64,000 nucleotides of DNA from JAPLDA01 sp043787975. Its GTDB lineage: Bacteria; Bacteroidota; Bacteroidia; AKYH767-A; 2013-40CM-41-45. A program made the translations under genes and the position numbers. Shown here one piece after another: positions 17,320-25,613 of this stretch. The notes beneath the pieces were generated by a model. The model had not been told where the DNA came from, ran no database searches, and worked only from the letters and a program-made list of their open reading frames with translations. The stretch spans positions 67,029-131,028 of the forward strand of contig JAYVUK010000001.1 in NCBI GenBank assembly GCA_043787975.1, written 5' to 3'. The first letter of the stretch is position 1. Each line of letters begins with the position of its first letter.

Positions 17320-18732
17320 ATGCAAAAAATAAAATTCGGAACAGACGGATGGCGTGCCATCATTGCAAAAGATTTCACCGTTGAAAATGTAGCGCGTGTT
17401 GCAGAAGCAACGGCGGATTGGCTTTTGAAGCAGAAAAAAAATCCTTCGGTAATAGTCGGGCACGACTGCCGTTTTGGAGGACAGCTGTTTGCTGAAACGG
17501 TTGCGAAAGTCATGGGATCGAAAGGTGTGAAAATATTTTTTACCGAAGGGTTTGTTTCCACACCCATGATTTCTATGGGAACGCTTGTCAATAAATGTGA
17601 TGTTGGAATTATCATCACGGCTAGCCATAACCCTCCTGCATACAATGGTTTCAAGCTGAAGGGTTCGTATGGCGGACCACTTACTCCGTCAAAGGTGCAG
17701 GAGATTGAAGACATGATTCCTCCTAAATCAGCTGTTGATGTTGACAGGATTTATTTGAATGAGCTTGTTGAAAAAGGATTGATTGAGGTGATTGATCTCG
17801 AAACAGAATATGTGAGACACGTAGAAAAGAATTTTGATCTGGATACCATCCGTAATTCAAAAATGAATTTTGCGTACGATGCTATGTATGGATCAGGAAT
17901 GAATGTGATGAAACGTTTGTTCCCCGATATCGTCAAGTTGCACTGCGACGACAACCCGGGTTTTCACGGACAGGCACCGGAACCGATTCACAAAAACTTG
18001 AAAGAGTTTTCTGAGCTGATTAAGAAAGACGGGAAAATTGATTGCGGGCTTGTTACCGATGGTGATGCAGACCGTATCGGGCTGTATGATAACAAAGGAA
18101 ATTTTATTGACTCACATCATATCATTCTGCTGCTCATTCATTATCTCTACAAGTATAAAAATATGAGAGGTAAAGTTTGTACGGCTTTCAGCACCACTCC
18201 GAAAGTGGAGAAACTTTGCAAGCATTACGGACTGGAATGTGAAACAGTGAAAATCGGTTTCAAATACATTTGCGAGATTATGATTCACGAAGATGTGTTG
18301 TTGGGTGGAGAAGAGAGTGGAGGTATTGCGATTAAAGGACACATTCCTGAGCGTGATGGAATCTGGATGGGACTTGTGATTTGGGAATTTATGGCGAAGA
18401 GTGGAAAATCATTGACTGACCTGATTAAAGAAGTATATGATATTGTCGGAGCATTTGCATTTGAACGCTCTGATCTGCATCTGAAAGAAGAAATTAAAAA
18501 CAAAATTGTTGCGAACACGGCGAAAGGAGCGTACAAAAACTTTGGTAAATATGTAGTGAAACGTACGGAAGATTTGGATGGCTATAAATATTTCTTTGAT
18601 GACGAAAATAAGGAATGGCTTCTCATTCGTGCTTCGGGTACAGAACCTGTGTTACGCACCTATGCTGAATCTGCGACGGACGAAGGTGCTTTTGCCATTC
18701 TCAAAGCTGCTGAAGAAACGTTATTGAATTAG
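17320..18732 (+). CDS. phosphoglucomutase / phosphomannomutase family enzyme
   Basis: Interconverts hexose-1- and hexose-6-phosphate, feeding nucleotide-sugar and cell-envelope synthesis. 470 residues with all four alpha-D-phosphohexomutase signatures: IITASHNPPAYNGFK with phospho-Ser102; DGDADRIGLYD (Mg binding); GGEESGG (sugar-binding loop); RASGTEPVLRTYAE (phosphate-binding loop at the C-terminus). The start FGTDGWRAIIAKDFT is typical of the Bacteroidota/archaeal PMM-PGM type. Specificity (glucose, mannose or glucosamine) cannot be settled from motifs. It could supply the polysaccharide locus at 51.9-62.8 kb, though it lies 34 kb away. Confidence 0.93.
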   Translation: MQKIKFGTDGWRAIIAKDFTVENVARVAEATADWLLKQKKNPSVIVGHDCRFGGQLFAETVAKVMGSKGVKIFFTEGFVSTPMISMGTLVNKCDVGIIITASHNPPAYNGFKLKGSYGGPLTPSKVQEIEDMIPPKSAVDVDRIYLNELVEKGLIEVIDLETEYVRHVEKNFDLDTIRNSKMNFAYDAMYGSGMNVMKRLFPDIVKLHCDDNPGFHGQAPEPIHKNLKEFSELIKKDGKIDCGLVTDGDADRIGLYDNKGNFIDSHHIILLLIHYLYKYKNMRGKVCTAFSTTPKVEKLCKHYGLECETVKIGFKYICEIMIHEDVLLGGEESGGIAIKGHIPERDGIWMGLVIWEFMAKSGKSLTDLIKEVYDIVGAFAFERSDLHLKEEIKNKIVANTAKGAYKNFGKYVVKRTEDLDGYKYFFDDENKEWLLIRASGTEPVLRTYAESATDEGAFAILKAAEETLLN

Positions 18733-18759
18733 TAATTTTCTAAACTAAGACCAAATATT

Positions 18760-19773
18760 TTGAAACCGCAAAGAGCGCTGAGTTGGCGCAGAGGTTCGCA
18801 GAGGAAAAAAAATGAAAAAGAATCTCGGCGATTTTCTCTGCGTTCTCTGCGAACTCAGCGGTTATTTTTTTTTCTTTTAGCCATGCTTTTTTTTCAGAAC
18901 GTGTATGCTCAAAACGATACACTGAGATTTTTGGAATCTTCACCTGTATTGAATCATCATCGCATGAACCTGGTTAAGTACTCTGCCATCGGGTTGTATC
19001 CGGTAAGTATGTATTGGCTTTACAAACAGTGGTACAAAGATTATCCGCAATCATCCTTTCATTTTTTTAATGACGAAGGTGAGTGGCAGCAAATGGATAA
19101 ATGCGGACACGTTCTTACTTCATACACGGTTGGCAAGGCAGGATTCAAAGCATTGCAATGGGCGGGAGAGGAAAATAAAAAAGCAATTTGGTATGGAGCA
19201 GGAATTGGTTTTTTGTTCCAGGCAACGGTGGAGGTGTTCGATGGCTTTTCATCGCAGTGGGGATTTTCCGCAACGGATATTGCAGCAAACACATTGGGAA
19301 CGGCCATCTTTATCAGTCAGCAACTTGCATGGAATGAACAACGGATTCAACTAAAATTTTCTTTTCATCAAAGCGACTATTCAAACTATCGTCCCAATGT
19401 GCTTGGATCCAATCTCGCGGAGAATATTTTGAAAGATTACAACGGTCAAACCTATTGGATTTCGGCAAATCCGTATTCATTCATGAACAAAGATTCAAAA
19501 TTCCCGAAGTGCTTAAATGTTGCTGTGGGTTACGGAGCGAATGGAATGATCGGAGGATATTCAAATCCTTCTGTTGTTGGTGATCAAACTGTTCCCCAGT
19601 TTGATCGTTATCGCCAATATTATTTATCACTTGATGTTGATCTTACGAAAATTCAGACACGCTCGAAATTTTTGAGCGCAGCATTTAAGCTGATCAATGT
19701 CATCAAACTTCCGGCTCCAGCCATTGAATTTAACAACGGTCACAAAACAAAATTCCATGCGCTCTATTTTTGA
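18760..19773 (+). CDS. DUF2279 family protein
   Basis: The conserved part (about residue 55 onward: MNLVKYSAIGLYPVSMYW, MDKCGHVLTSYTVGK, GFSATDIAANTLGTA) is a DUF2279/YfiM-type envelope protein with weak hydrophobic helices; function unknown. The start is uncertain. The longest frame begins at TTG 18760 and reads through the palindromic repeat at 18762-18864, giving a 41-residue Arg/Lys-rich leader before LFFFLLAMLFFQNVYAQ. The only in-frame ATG downstream is 18883, which leaves just MLFFQNVYAQ, too short for a signal peptide. The repeat may have replaced the original 5' end of the gene. Confidence 0.75.
   Translation: MKPQRALSWRRGSQRKKNEKESRRFSLRSLRTQRLFFFLLAMLFFQNVYAQNDTLRFLESSPVLNHHRMNLVKYSAIGLYPVSMYWLYKQWYKDYPQSSFHFFNDEGEWQQMDKCGHVLTSYTVGKAGFKALQWAGEENKKAIWYGAGIGFLFQATVEVFDGFSSQWGFSATDIAANTLGTAIFISQQLAWNEQRIQLKFSFHQSDYSNYRPNVLGSNLAENILKDYNGQTYWISANPYSFMNKDSKFPKCLNVAVGYGANGMIGGYSNPSVVGDQTVPQFDRYRQYYLSLDVDLTKIQTRSKFLSAAFKLINVIKLPAPAIEFNNGHKTKFHALYF
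18762..18864. repeat. imperfect palindromic repeat (CGCAGAG/CTCTGCG type)
   Basis: Left arm has AACCGCAAAGAGCGCTGAGT and GTTCGCAGAGG; right arm has CTCTGCGTTCTCTGCGAACT ending CAGCGGTTA, so the arms can pair with interruptions. Elements of this wording (AACCGCAnAGA...TCTCTGCG...GCGGTT) are common dispersed repeats in bacterial genomes. It overlaps the 5' end of the DUF2279 reading frame. Confidence 0.65.
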
Positions 19774-19825
19774 TTCGTTGTTTTTCTCAAATAATTTTAG
19801 TTTAACCTTGGTGAAATGAATCATG

Positions 19826-19833
19826 TATCTTTG
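19826..19833 (+). promoter_or_regulatory. -7 element TATCTTTG of the DUF2027-Smr gene
   Basis: Exact TAnnTTTG, 23 bases before the ATG at 19857. TTG at 19808-19810 is 15 bases upstream, shorter than the usual 19. Confidence 0.5.
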
Positions 19834-19856
19834 ATTTTTCAATTCAAAATTATTTC

Positions 19857-20942
19857 ATGAGACTTCATGTTGGTGATAAAGTGCGTTTTCTGAACGAAGC
19901 CATTGAAGGTCAGGTTTCGAAAATTCTTAGTAACGATCGTGTTGAAATAGTGACTTCAGAAGGGTTCTCCCAAACGGCTTCCGAGCACCAGTTGGTCAAA
20001 GTGGAGTTCAGCATGGAAGAAAAGGTTGTCGAGGACAAAGAGCCGGTCGAACAGGAAGTTGTTGCAAAGAAGAAAAGGTATGAAGAAATTCCCAATCCGG
20101 TTGCACCATCGAGGCTTCCCGTTATTCCTTCGTTAGAGAGCGATGAAACTATTTACGTGGCCATTGTGCTGGAAGATGAACGTTCACCTTTGACAAGTGA
20201 CATCGAAATGACATTGGTAAATAATTGCAGTTACTCGATTGTCTTTTCAGTATCGAAGAAAAAAGATGACATTCGTTCGGGAGCTGCTGCCGGAATTTTA
20301 AAACCAAAATCGGAACAATTTATCGGCGCGTTTTCACAGGATGAGCTACATAAGTTTGATGGTTTCATCCTGGAGATTCTTTTTTTTAGTGAAAAGGATT
20401 ATGTGCCGAAACCTCCTTTTGAGAAACACCTAATTTTTACTTCCTCTGATTTTATGAATCATGAATATTGGGAAGTGTTGAAAGGGAGAGAAGACCAGGT
20501 TTTACTGATGCCTGTGTATGTCGTCAACCAGGAGCGCGATGTCAACGTGAAAAAATTATTGGAGCGTTACCAGCGGAAAGATGATGAAGATAAAGCGCGC
20601 GCGGAAACATATTCTAAAAATTCAAAAGGGAAATTGCGACCGCAAAAATTTGTGCTGCTCTCAAAGGAAAAAGTAGTTGACCTTCACATTGAAGAATTGG
20701 TGAAGGATTTTTCTGACATGAGCAATGCGCAAATCATATCGTACCAGTTGAATTTTTTTCTCTACGAAATGGACCAGGCCGTTTTGAATAAACTGAATAA
20801 AATTACATTCATTCACGGAGTAGGGCAAGGTGTGCTGAAAAGTGCGATCAAAGAGCAACTGAAAAAATACCCGAACATACGTTACCGTGAAGCGCCGGCA
20901 GAAAAATTCGGTTACGGGGCGACGGAGGTGGAATTCATTTAG
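19857..20942 (+). CDS. DUF2027 protein with C-terminal Smr domain
   Basis: 361 residues. N-terminal DUF2027 (MRLHVGDKVRFLNEAIEGQV, an SH3-like fold), a charged linker, a beta-sandwich region (IYVAIVLEDERSPL; VLLMPVYVVNQERDV), then a C-terminal Smr domain (about 275-361): VVDLHIEELV and FIHGVGQGVLKSAI, the LxLH and HGxG motifs. Smr domains bind or cut nucleic acid; in this phylum the combination is conserved but the target is not established. The ATG is 23 bases behind a -7 element. Flanked downstream by a long inverted repeat that probably acts as terminator. Confidence 0.88.
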   Translation: MRLHVGDKVRFLNEAIEGQVSKILSNDRVEIVTSEGFSQTASEHQLVKVEFSMEEKVVEDKEPVEQEVVAKKKRYEEIPNPVAPSRLPVIPSLESDETIYVAIVLEDERSPLTSDIEMTLVNNCSYSIVFSVSKKKDDIRSGAAAGILKPKSEQFIGAFSQDELHKFDGFILEILFFSEKDYVPKPPFEKHLIFTSSDFMNHEYWEVLKGREDQVLLMPVYVVNQERDVNVKKLLERYQRKDDEDKARAETYSKNSKGKLRPQKFVLLSKEKVVDLHIEELVKDFSDMSNAQIISYQLNFFLYEMDQAVLNKLNKITFIHGVGQGVLKSAIKEQLKKYPNIRYREAPAEKFGYGATEVEFI

Positions 20943-20955
20943 AAAGCGCTGAGAG

Positions 20956-21015
20956 AGTTCAAAGTTCTTAGTTCAAAGGTTTGTCTGCAAAACTTTGAAC
21001 TAAGAACTTTGAACT
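20956..21015. repeat. inverted repeat with 23-bp perfect arms, probable bidirectional terminator
   Basis: Arm AGTTCAAAGTTCTTAGTTCA plus AAG at 20956-20978 and its exact complement at 20993-21015, loop 14 bases. It separates the convergent DUF2027 and FAH genes and covers two bases of the FAH stop codon. The arms are built from the TTAGTTC/TTCAAAG heptamer-type words found in other gaps here. Confidence 0.8.
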
Positions 21016-21625
21016 ACTGTACCTTGACAGTTAATAATTTGATGTCCTCTAAGTATGCTTCTAACAAATCATTTGCATGCACTTGCCCGACTCCTTTCGG
21101 TGTTCCGGTAAAAATTAGATCTCCTTTTTTCAGGGTAATAAATTTAGATACATAGGAAATTATTTTATCGAATGAAAAAATCATCAGTTCGTTATTCCCT
21201 TGCTGAACAGTCTTTCCATTGATGTCAAGATGGAAATTTATTTGTTGAAGATCCGATAGTTTGTTATGTGAAATAAATGCTCCGACCGGAGCTGAATGGT
21301 CAAATGCTTTTGCCGCTTCCCAGGGCAATCCTTTTTCTTTTTGCTTTTGCTGAATGTCGCGTGCTGTGAAATCAATTCCAACGGAGATTTCATCGTAGTA
21401 ACGATGTGCAAATTTTTCATCAATGTGTTTTCCTTCTTTACAAATTTTCAAAACTAATTCCACTTCATGATGAATGTCGTTCGAAAATTCAGGAAGATAA
21501 AAGTTACGTTGTTTAGGAAGCAACGCTGTGTCCGGCTTGAGAAAAAAAACAGGCTCTGTCGGAACTTCGTTTTTTAATTCCTGCGCATGTTCAACATAAT
21601 TACGACCGATGCAGATGATTTTCAT
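21014..21625 (-). CDS. fumarylacetoacetate hydrolase (FAH) family protein
   Basis: 203 residues. The start is the ATG at 21625 (MKIICIGRNYVEHAQELKN); the longer frame runs back into heptamer repeats and is rejected. Family motifs: EPVFFLKPDTALL, HHEVELVLKI (metal-binding Glu residues), VGIDFTARDIQ, KAFDHSAPVG, and GDLIFTGTPKGVGQV near the end. FAH-fold enzymes act on acyl-pyruvates or decarboxylate oxaloacetate; the short, single-domain form here resembles acylpyruvase/oxaloacetate decarboxylase types. Substrate not determinable. It follows the exonuclease gene with a 90-base gap filled by repeats. Confidence 0.9.
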   Translation of the reverse strand: MKIICIGRNYVEHAQELKNEVPTEPVFFLKPDTALLPKQRNFYLPEFSNDIHHEVELVLKICKEGKHIDEKFAHRYYDEISVGIDFTARDIQQKQKEKGLPWEAAKAFDHSAPVGAFISHNKLSDLQQINFHLDINGKTVQQGNNELMIFSFDKIISYVSKFITLKKGDLIFTGTPKGVGQVHANDLLEAYLEDIKLLTVKVQ

Positions 21626-21630
21626 TTTAA

Positions 21631-21712
21631 AAGTTCTTAGTTCAAAGTTTTTAGTTCTTGTGTGACTGTTTTTAAAACGACAACAACTAGGAACTAACAA
21701 CGAGGAACTTCT
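21631..21712. repeat. degenerate TTCTTAG-type repeats
   Basis: AGTTCTTAGTTCAAAG, TTTTTAGTTCTTG on one side and CAACTAGGAACTAACAACG on the other form a loose inverted arrangement between the exonuclease and FAH genes. Same word family as 20956-21015 and 22497-22538. Confidence 0.6.
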
Positions 21713-21714
21713 TC

Positions 21715-22488
21715 TCATACTTTATTAAAATCTTTTAATCGGATTTGAGTGATCACATTTTTTGTATTGGTTGCGAAATCTCCTTTCATCATCCAATCGT
21801 AATAAGAAGGTTCTGTCTTAAAAATATCAGAAACTAATTTGCCTTTGTACTTACCGAAATTAAAAGTCTCTTCTCCTTTTTCATTGAATACAATTCTTCC
21901 TGCGAGATCAACATTTTTTGTGATAGAACTGAATTGAGAGAGCGAATCCACATCATTTTTTAAGGATTCATATTTTTCCAGCTGCGCAACCAATACTTCA
22001 TACGTAGCAAGTGTATCCGCTTCCGCGCTGTGCGCATTCTCAAGGCTCTTGTCACAATAAAATTTATAAGCTGCAGAAAGTGTGCGTTGCTCCATCTTGT
22101 GAAAGATGTTCTGTACATCGATCAGTTTTCGTTGGCTTAAATCGAAATTGATATCAACACGGGTAAACTCTTCAATGAGCAGCGGAACATCAAATTTGTT
22201 GGAGTTGTATCCTGCTAAATCACAGCCACCGATAAATGTATGGATGTCTCTCGCTATGTCTTTAAATGTCGGACAATCCTTTACGTCTTCGTCAGCGATG
22301 TGATGAATGGCTGTAGTTTCAGGTGGAATTGGAATGGTCGGATTAACTTTCAGTGTCTTTGATTCGCGATTTCCGTTCGGGTGAATTTTTAACAAGGATA
22401 TTTCTACAATTCTATCTGCACCAACATTGACTCCTGTTGTTTCAAGATCGAGAAAAACGAGCGGACGGGTAAGTTTTAACTGTGTCAT
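21715..22488 (-). CDS. DnaQ-like 3'-5' exonuclease
   Basis: 257 residues. Exonuclease domain (about 8-170) of DEDDh type: FLDLETTGVN (ExoI, Asp/Glu), AGYNSNKFDVPLL (ExoII, with the second Asp) and HSAEADTLATYEVL (ExoIII, His and Asp). All four acidic ligands and the His are present. A C-terminal extra domain (FNFGKYKGKLVSDIF, YYDWMMKGDF; about 210-250) is the DUF3820/ExoX-like tail found in stand-alone DnaQ-like proteins. Predicted role: single-strand or DNA/RNA end trimming in repair; not necessarily the polymerase III epsilon subunit, which it could still be. ATG start at 22488. Confidence 0.88.
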   Translation of the reverse strand: MTQLKLTRPLVFLDLETTGVNVGADRIVEISLLKIHPNGNRESKTLKVNPTIPIPPETTAIHHIADEDVKDCPTFKDIARDIHTFIGGCDLAGYNSNKFDVPLLIEEFTRVDINFDLSQRKLIDVQNIFHKMEQRTLSAAYKFYCDKSLENAHSAEADTLATYEVLVAQLEKYESLKNDVDSLSQFSSITKNVDLAGRIVFNEKGEETFNFGKYKGKLVSDIFKTEPSYYDWMMKGDFATNTKNVITQIRLKDFNKV

Positions 22489-22496
22489 TTAAATAG

Positions 22497-22538
22497 TTCT
22501 TAGTTCTTAGTTCTTAGTTATTAGTTATTAGTTATTGC
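22497..22538. repeat. heptamer tandem repeat TTCTTAG x3 + TTATTAG x2 + TTATTGC
   Basis: Six consecutive seven-base units. The last unit contains the stop codon of the PD40 gene on the minus strand (TAA at 22534-22532), so the array borders and partly forms the gene's end. Confidence 0.9.
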
Positions 22539-24154
22539 TTTCCGGTCTTTACCGTTACTTTTTTCTCAATGTTCTTCAACGGGAATTCATTTTCGATTGA
22601 CATGTCGGCAACATACGGTTGAAAATTAAAGCCTTCAACGGTCAGCACATATTCACCGGGCTTTGCTGAAAAAATAAATTCATTTCCCGGTGAAGCAGGC
22701 CGGTAAACCATTAACACTTTGCCATCTGATTTACTGGCAAGCGTTGCTTTTGTAATTTCAACTTTTGTATTGGACTCCGAAGAAACAATTCCGGAAATCA
22801 ACGCAAGAAAGGGATGATCAGTCGTATCGTTATACGTAACCTGGTAAATATCTTTATCACCAAATCCTCCTTCACGCATGCAAGCAATGTACGCGTGCTT
22901 TAGATCGCCGGTCATCGAGAAGAAGAGATTGTCCTCAGCCGTATTAATCGGGTAACCGACATTCACGGGCTCACTCCATTTTCCTGATGATTCGTCAAAC
23001 ACAGAACGGAAAACATCATAACCACCCATGCTGTTATGACCTTTGGAACTGAAGTAAAGTGTTTTTCCATCGATTGAAATGGACGGCGCATCTTCATCGT
23101 AACGACTATTGATCACCGAACCAAGATCCGTTGGTTCTCCCCATGCACCATCGTCTTTTCGTTTCGACATAAAAATATCACTGCCTCCAAGTGTTCCTTT
23201 TCGTTCGCTTGCAAAATAAATTGTTGATCCGTCCAATGAAATTGAAGCTGCGGTTTCAATAGACTTTGTACTCACAGGAGGTTCCACCAACATGGACTTC
23301 AGCCAGGTTTTCCCTTTCAGTATAGAAGATGCAATATCACTTGATGCATCTATATTGTCGAGAAAGATGAGCATTAAATTTCCATCGGCGGATAAGCCGA
23401 CGCACTCTTCATCCCATTCTGTATTGATGGCAGCACCCACACTTTTCGCTTTCGACCAACCGGTATCTTTCAACATAGAAAAATAAACATCGGATGAATA
23501 CATTCCCAAATCTGCAATGAAACCACCCATATTTCCTTTCCTTCGTGTAGTGAACACCAGCAGTTTTCCGTCGGCTGAAACAAGCGGGTTGCATTCAAGG
23601 AACGGTGTGTTGATAGCTTTGCCAACATTTTCAAATGTGACATTGACAGGATGCTTTGTCAGTTCCTTTGCATTGTTGCACATTTCGATTTGACGTTCGA
23701 CATCTAAAAAATCAATGATCGGTTTTGAATGCGCATTCACTTTGTAATCTTCATAAGCTTTGATGGCATCATCCCACCGTTCAGCATACATGTATGCAAG
23801 ACCTAAAAAGTATTGTGTTTCTTTGCGAGGCGTTTTTGATTTCGCGACCGCTTCAAAATATTCAATGGCTTTTGCCTTGTTCACATTGGTTTGAAGATAA
23901 CAAATACCCAAACGGTAACTCGCTTCAGGATTATTCGGATCATCTTTGATCACTTCCTGGTAACCTTTTAAAGCGCTGTTGTAATTTCCGGCATTAAAAA
24001 AGGAACCGGCATCTTTTTTCGCAACCTTGACTTCTTCCGCAGTGAGTGTATGTGTTTTTGCTTTTTGAGCATTCGAGCACAAACCGGCACTCACAAAAAA
24101 TAATACAGACAGAAATTTTTTCGCTGATGGGGAATTGAATAGAATATTGCTCAC
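22532..24154 (-). CDS. TPR and PD40 (WD40-like) repeat protein
   Basis: 540 residues, GTG start. Signal peptide at about 12-30 (FLSVLFFVSAGLCSNAQ). TPR region about 40-160 (AGNYNSALKGYQEVIKDDPN, then AIEYFEAVAKSKTPR). A PD40 beta-propeller from about 175 to 440 with LLVFTTRRKGNMGG, TIYFASERKGTLGG and TLYFSSKGHNSMGG blades. A last beta domain (about 450-540) resembles a carboxypeptidase regulatory-like fold. It matches the first three parts of the PorE-like protein at 43118 but lacks the OmpA domain, so it would be periplasmic or surface-attached without a peptidoglycan grip. Role unproven. Confidence 0.85.
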   Translation of the reverse strand: MSNILFNSPSAKKFLSVLFFVSAGLCSNAQKAKTHTLTAEEVKVAKKDAGSFFNAGNYNSALKGYQEVIKDDPNNPEASYRLGICYLQTNVNKAKAIEYFEAVAKSKTPRKETQYFLGLAYMYAERWDDAIKAYEDYKVNAHSKPIIDFLDVERQIEMCNNAKELTKHPVNVTFENVGKAINTPFLECNPLVSADGKLLVFTTRRKGNMGGFIADLGMYSSDVYFSMLKDTGWSKAKSVGAAINTEWDEECVGLSADGNLMLIFLDNIDASSDIASSILKGKTWLKSMLVEPPVSTKSIETAASISLDGSTIYFASERKGTLGGSDIFMSKRKDDGAWGEPTDLGSVINSRYDEDAPSISIDGKTLYFSSKGHNSMGGYDVFRSVFDESSGKWSEPVNVGYPINTAEDNLFFSMTGDLKHAYIACMREGGFGDKDIYQVTYNDTTDHPFLALISGIVSSESNTKVEITKATLASKSDGKVLMVYRPASPGNEFIFSAKPGEYVLTVEGFNFQPYVADMSIENEFPLKNIEKKVTVKTGKQ

Positions 24155-24207
24155 GTGTTAATTGGAATTTTGAAATTGAAAAACGGAAAGTCCTGTTGTT
24201 GACGGAA

Positions 24208-25536
24208 TCAGATGATTCTGTTTACATCAAATTGTTCAAGGTAATCAGCGATGCGTTTGAGAAAACTTCCACCCAACGAACCATCCACAACACGATGATC
24301 GTAGGACAAAGAAAGAAACATCATGTGACGGATGCCGATGCTATCACCTTGTGGAGTTTCAATGACAGCGGGCTTTTTGCGAATAGCTCCCAGCGCCAAA
24401 ATAGCAACCTGCGGCTGGTTGATGATCGGAGTTCCCATCACGTTTCCAAAGGTTCCCACATTGGTAATGGTAAATGTTCCGTCCTGGATTTCTTCGGGCT
24501 TCAGTTTGTTGTTGCGTGCACGTGATGCAAGATCGTTCACCATTTTTGTGATGCCTGTCAGATTCAGGTAGTCGGCTTTCTTTATAACAGGAACAATCAA
24601 ATTCCCTGACGGCAATGCAGTTGCCATTCCGATGTTGATGTCTTTCTTGATGATAATTTTTGTTCCATCAACGGATACATTGATCATCGGAAAATCTTTG
24701 ATGGCTTTCACAACGGCTTCAATGAAAACGGGTGTATACGTGATTTTTTCTTTCTCACGTTTTTCAAAATCATTTTTCACTTTCTCTCTCCACTTCACCA
24801 AATTGGTTACATCCGCTTCCACAAACGAAGTAACGTGCGGAGAAGTATGTTTACTCATCACCATGTGATCGGCAATAAGTTTTCGCATGCGATCCATTTC
24901 GATAATCTCTGTATTTCCACTCACGGAGATTGAAGGAGAAGAATAAGAAGGTTGGGAAGGAATTGCAACAACAGGAACCGGTTGCTGAACAGTTGTCTTT
25001 CCTTTTTGTTGAATATGCTTTAGAAGATCTTCTTTGGTAACACGTTCATTCATACCGGAACCTTTGATGGATTCCAGCTCCGACATGGCAATTCCTTCTT
25101 GCTTTGCGATGTTGCGCACCAGCGGAGAATAAAATTTTCCGGAAGATGATTTAGAAATTATTTCGGAAGAAATACTTACTAAAGAAGGAGTAGAAGTGGT
25201 TGCCGAAGGAACAGGAATTTTTTTCTCCGCAGTTCCATTGGAAGAAATTGATTTAGATGCGGGAGTTGATGGAGCAGGAGCTGAAGTTTGAGCAACTTCG
25301 CCTTCTGCAGCAATCAGCGCAATTACTTCACCGACCTTTACGACTTGTCCTTCTTCAAATAATATTTTAGAAAGAACTCCGGCAGCAGGAGAAGGAATTT
25401 CTGAATCTACTTTGTCGGTTGCAATTTCGAGAACCGTTTCATCGGCTTCAATTCTATCGCCTTCCTTTTTCAGCCACTTTAATATAGTTGCTTCTGCAAC
25501 ACTTTCGCCCATCTTGGGCATTATCATTTGAATCAT
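24208..25536 (-). CDS. 2-oxoacid dehydrogenase E2, dihydrolipoamide acyltransferase
   Basis: Core acyltransferase of a 2-oxoacid dehydrogenase complex. 442 residues: lipoyl domain 1-78 with Lys42 in EIATDKVDSE as lipoylation site; an Ala/Ser/Pro-rich linker; a peripheral-subunit binding domain about 132-170 (YSPLVRNIAKQEGI to RVTKEDLLKHI); a second linker; the catalytic domain about 205-440 with SYDHRVVDGSLGG carrying the catalytic His and Asp. A single lipoyl domain and this DHRVVDG form suggest the pyruvate or branched-chain type rather than SucB, but this is not certain. E1 and E3 are not adjacent. The gene is followed by the TPR-PD40 gene. Confidence 0.92.
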   Translation of the reverse strand: MIQMIMPKMGESVAEATILKWLKKEGDRIEADETVLEIATDKVDSEIPSPAAGVLSKILFEEGQVVKVGEVIALIAAEGEVAQTSAPAPSTPASKSISSNGTAEKKIPVPSATTSTPSLVSISSEIISKSSSGKFYSPLVRNIAKQEGIAMSELESIKGSGMNERVTKEDLLKHIQQKGKTTVQQPVPVVAIPSQPSYSSPSISVSGNTEIIEMDRMRKLIADHMVMSKHTSPHVTSFVEADVTNLVKWREKVKNDFEKREKEKITYTPVFIEAVVKAIKDFPMINVSVDGTKIIIKKDINIGMATALPSGNLIVPVIKKADYLNLTGITKMVNDLASRARNNKLKPEEIQDGTFTITNVGTFGNVMGTPIINQPQVAILALGAIRKKPAVIETPQGDSIGIRHMMFLSLSYDHRVVDGSLGGSFLKRIADYLEQFDVNRII

Positions 25537-25541
25537 TTCAG

Positions 25542-25565
25542 GTTTACGGTTTACAGTTTACGGTT
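25542..25565. repeat. heptamer tandem repeat GTTTACG/GTTTACA
   Basis: Three and a half units of seven bases directly upstream of the E2 gene (six bases from its ATG, on the opposite strand), so transcribed as part of its 5' leader. Same family as 29860-29908, 32452-32500 and 49964-50033. Confidence 0.85.
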
Positions 25566-25613
25566 AAGCAAACAGACGGACAAAATTAGAAATTAAAATG
25601 ATAAGAGAATCGA

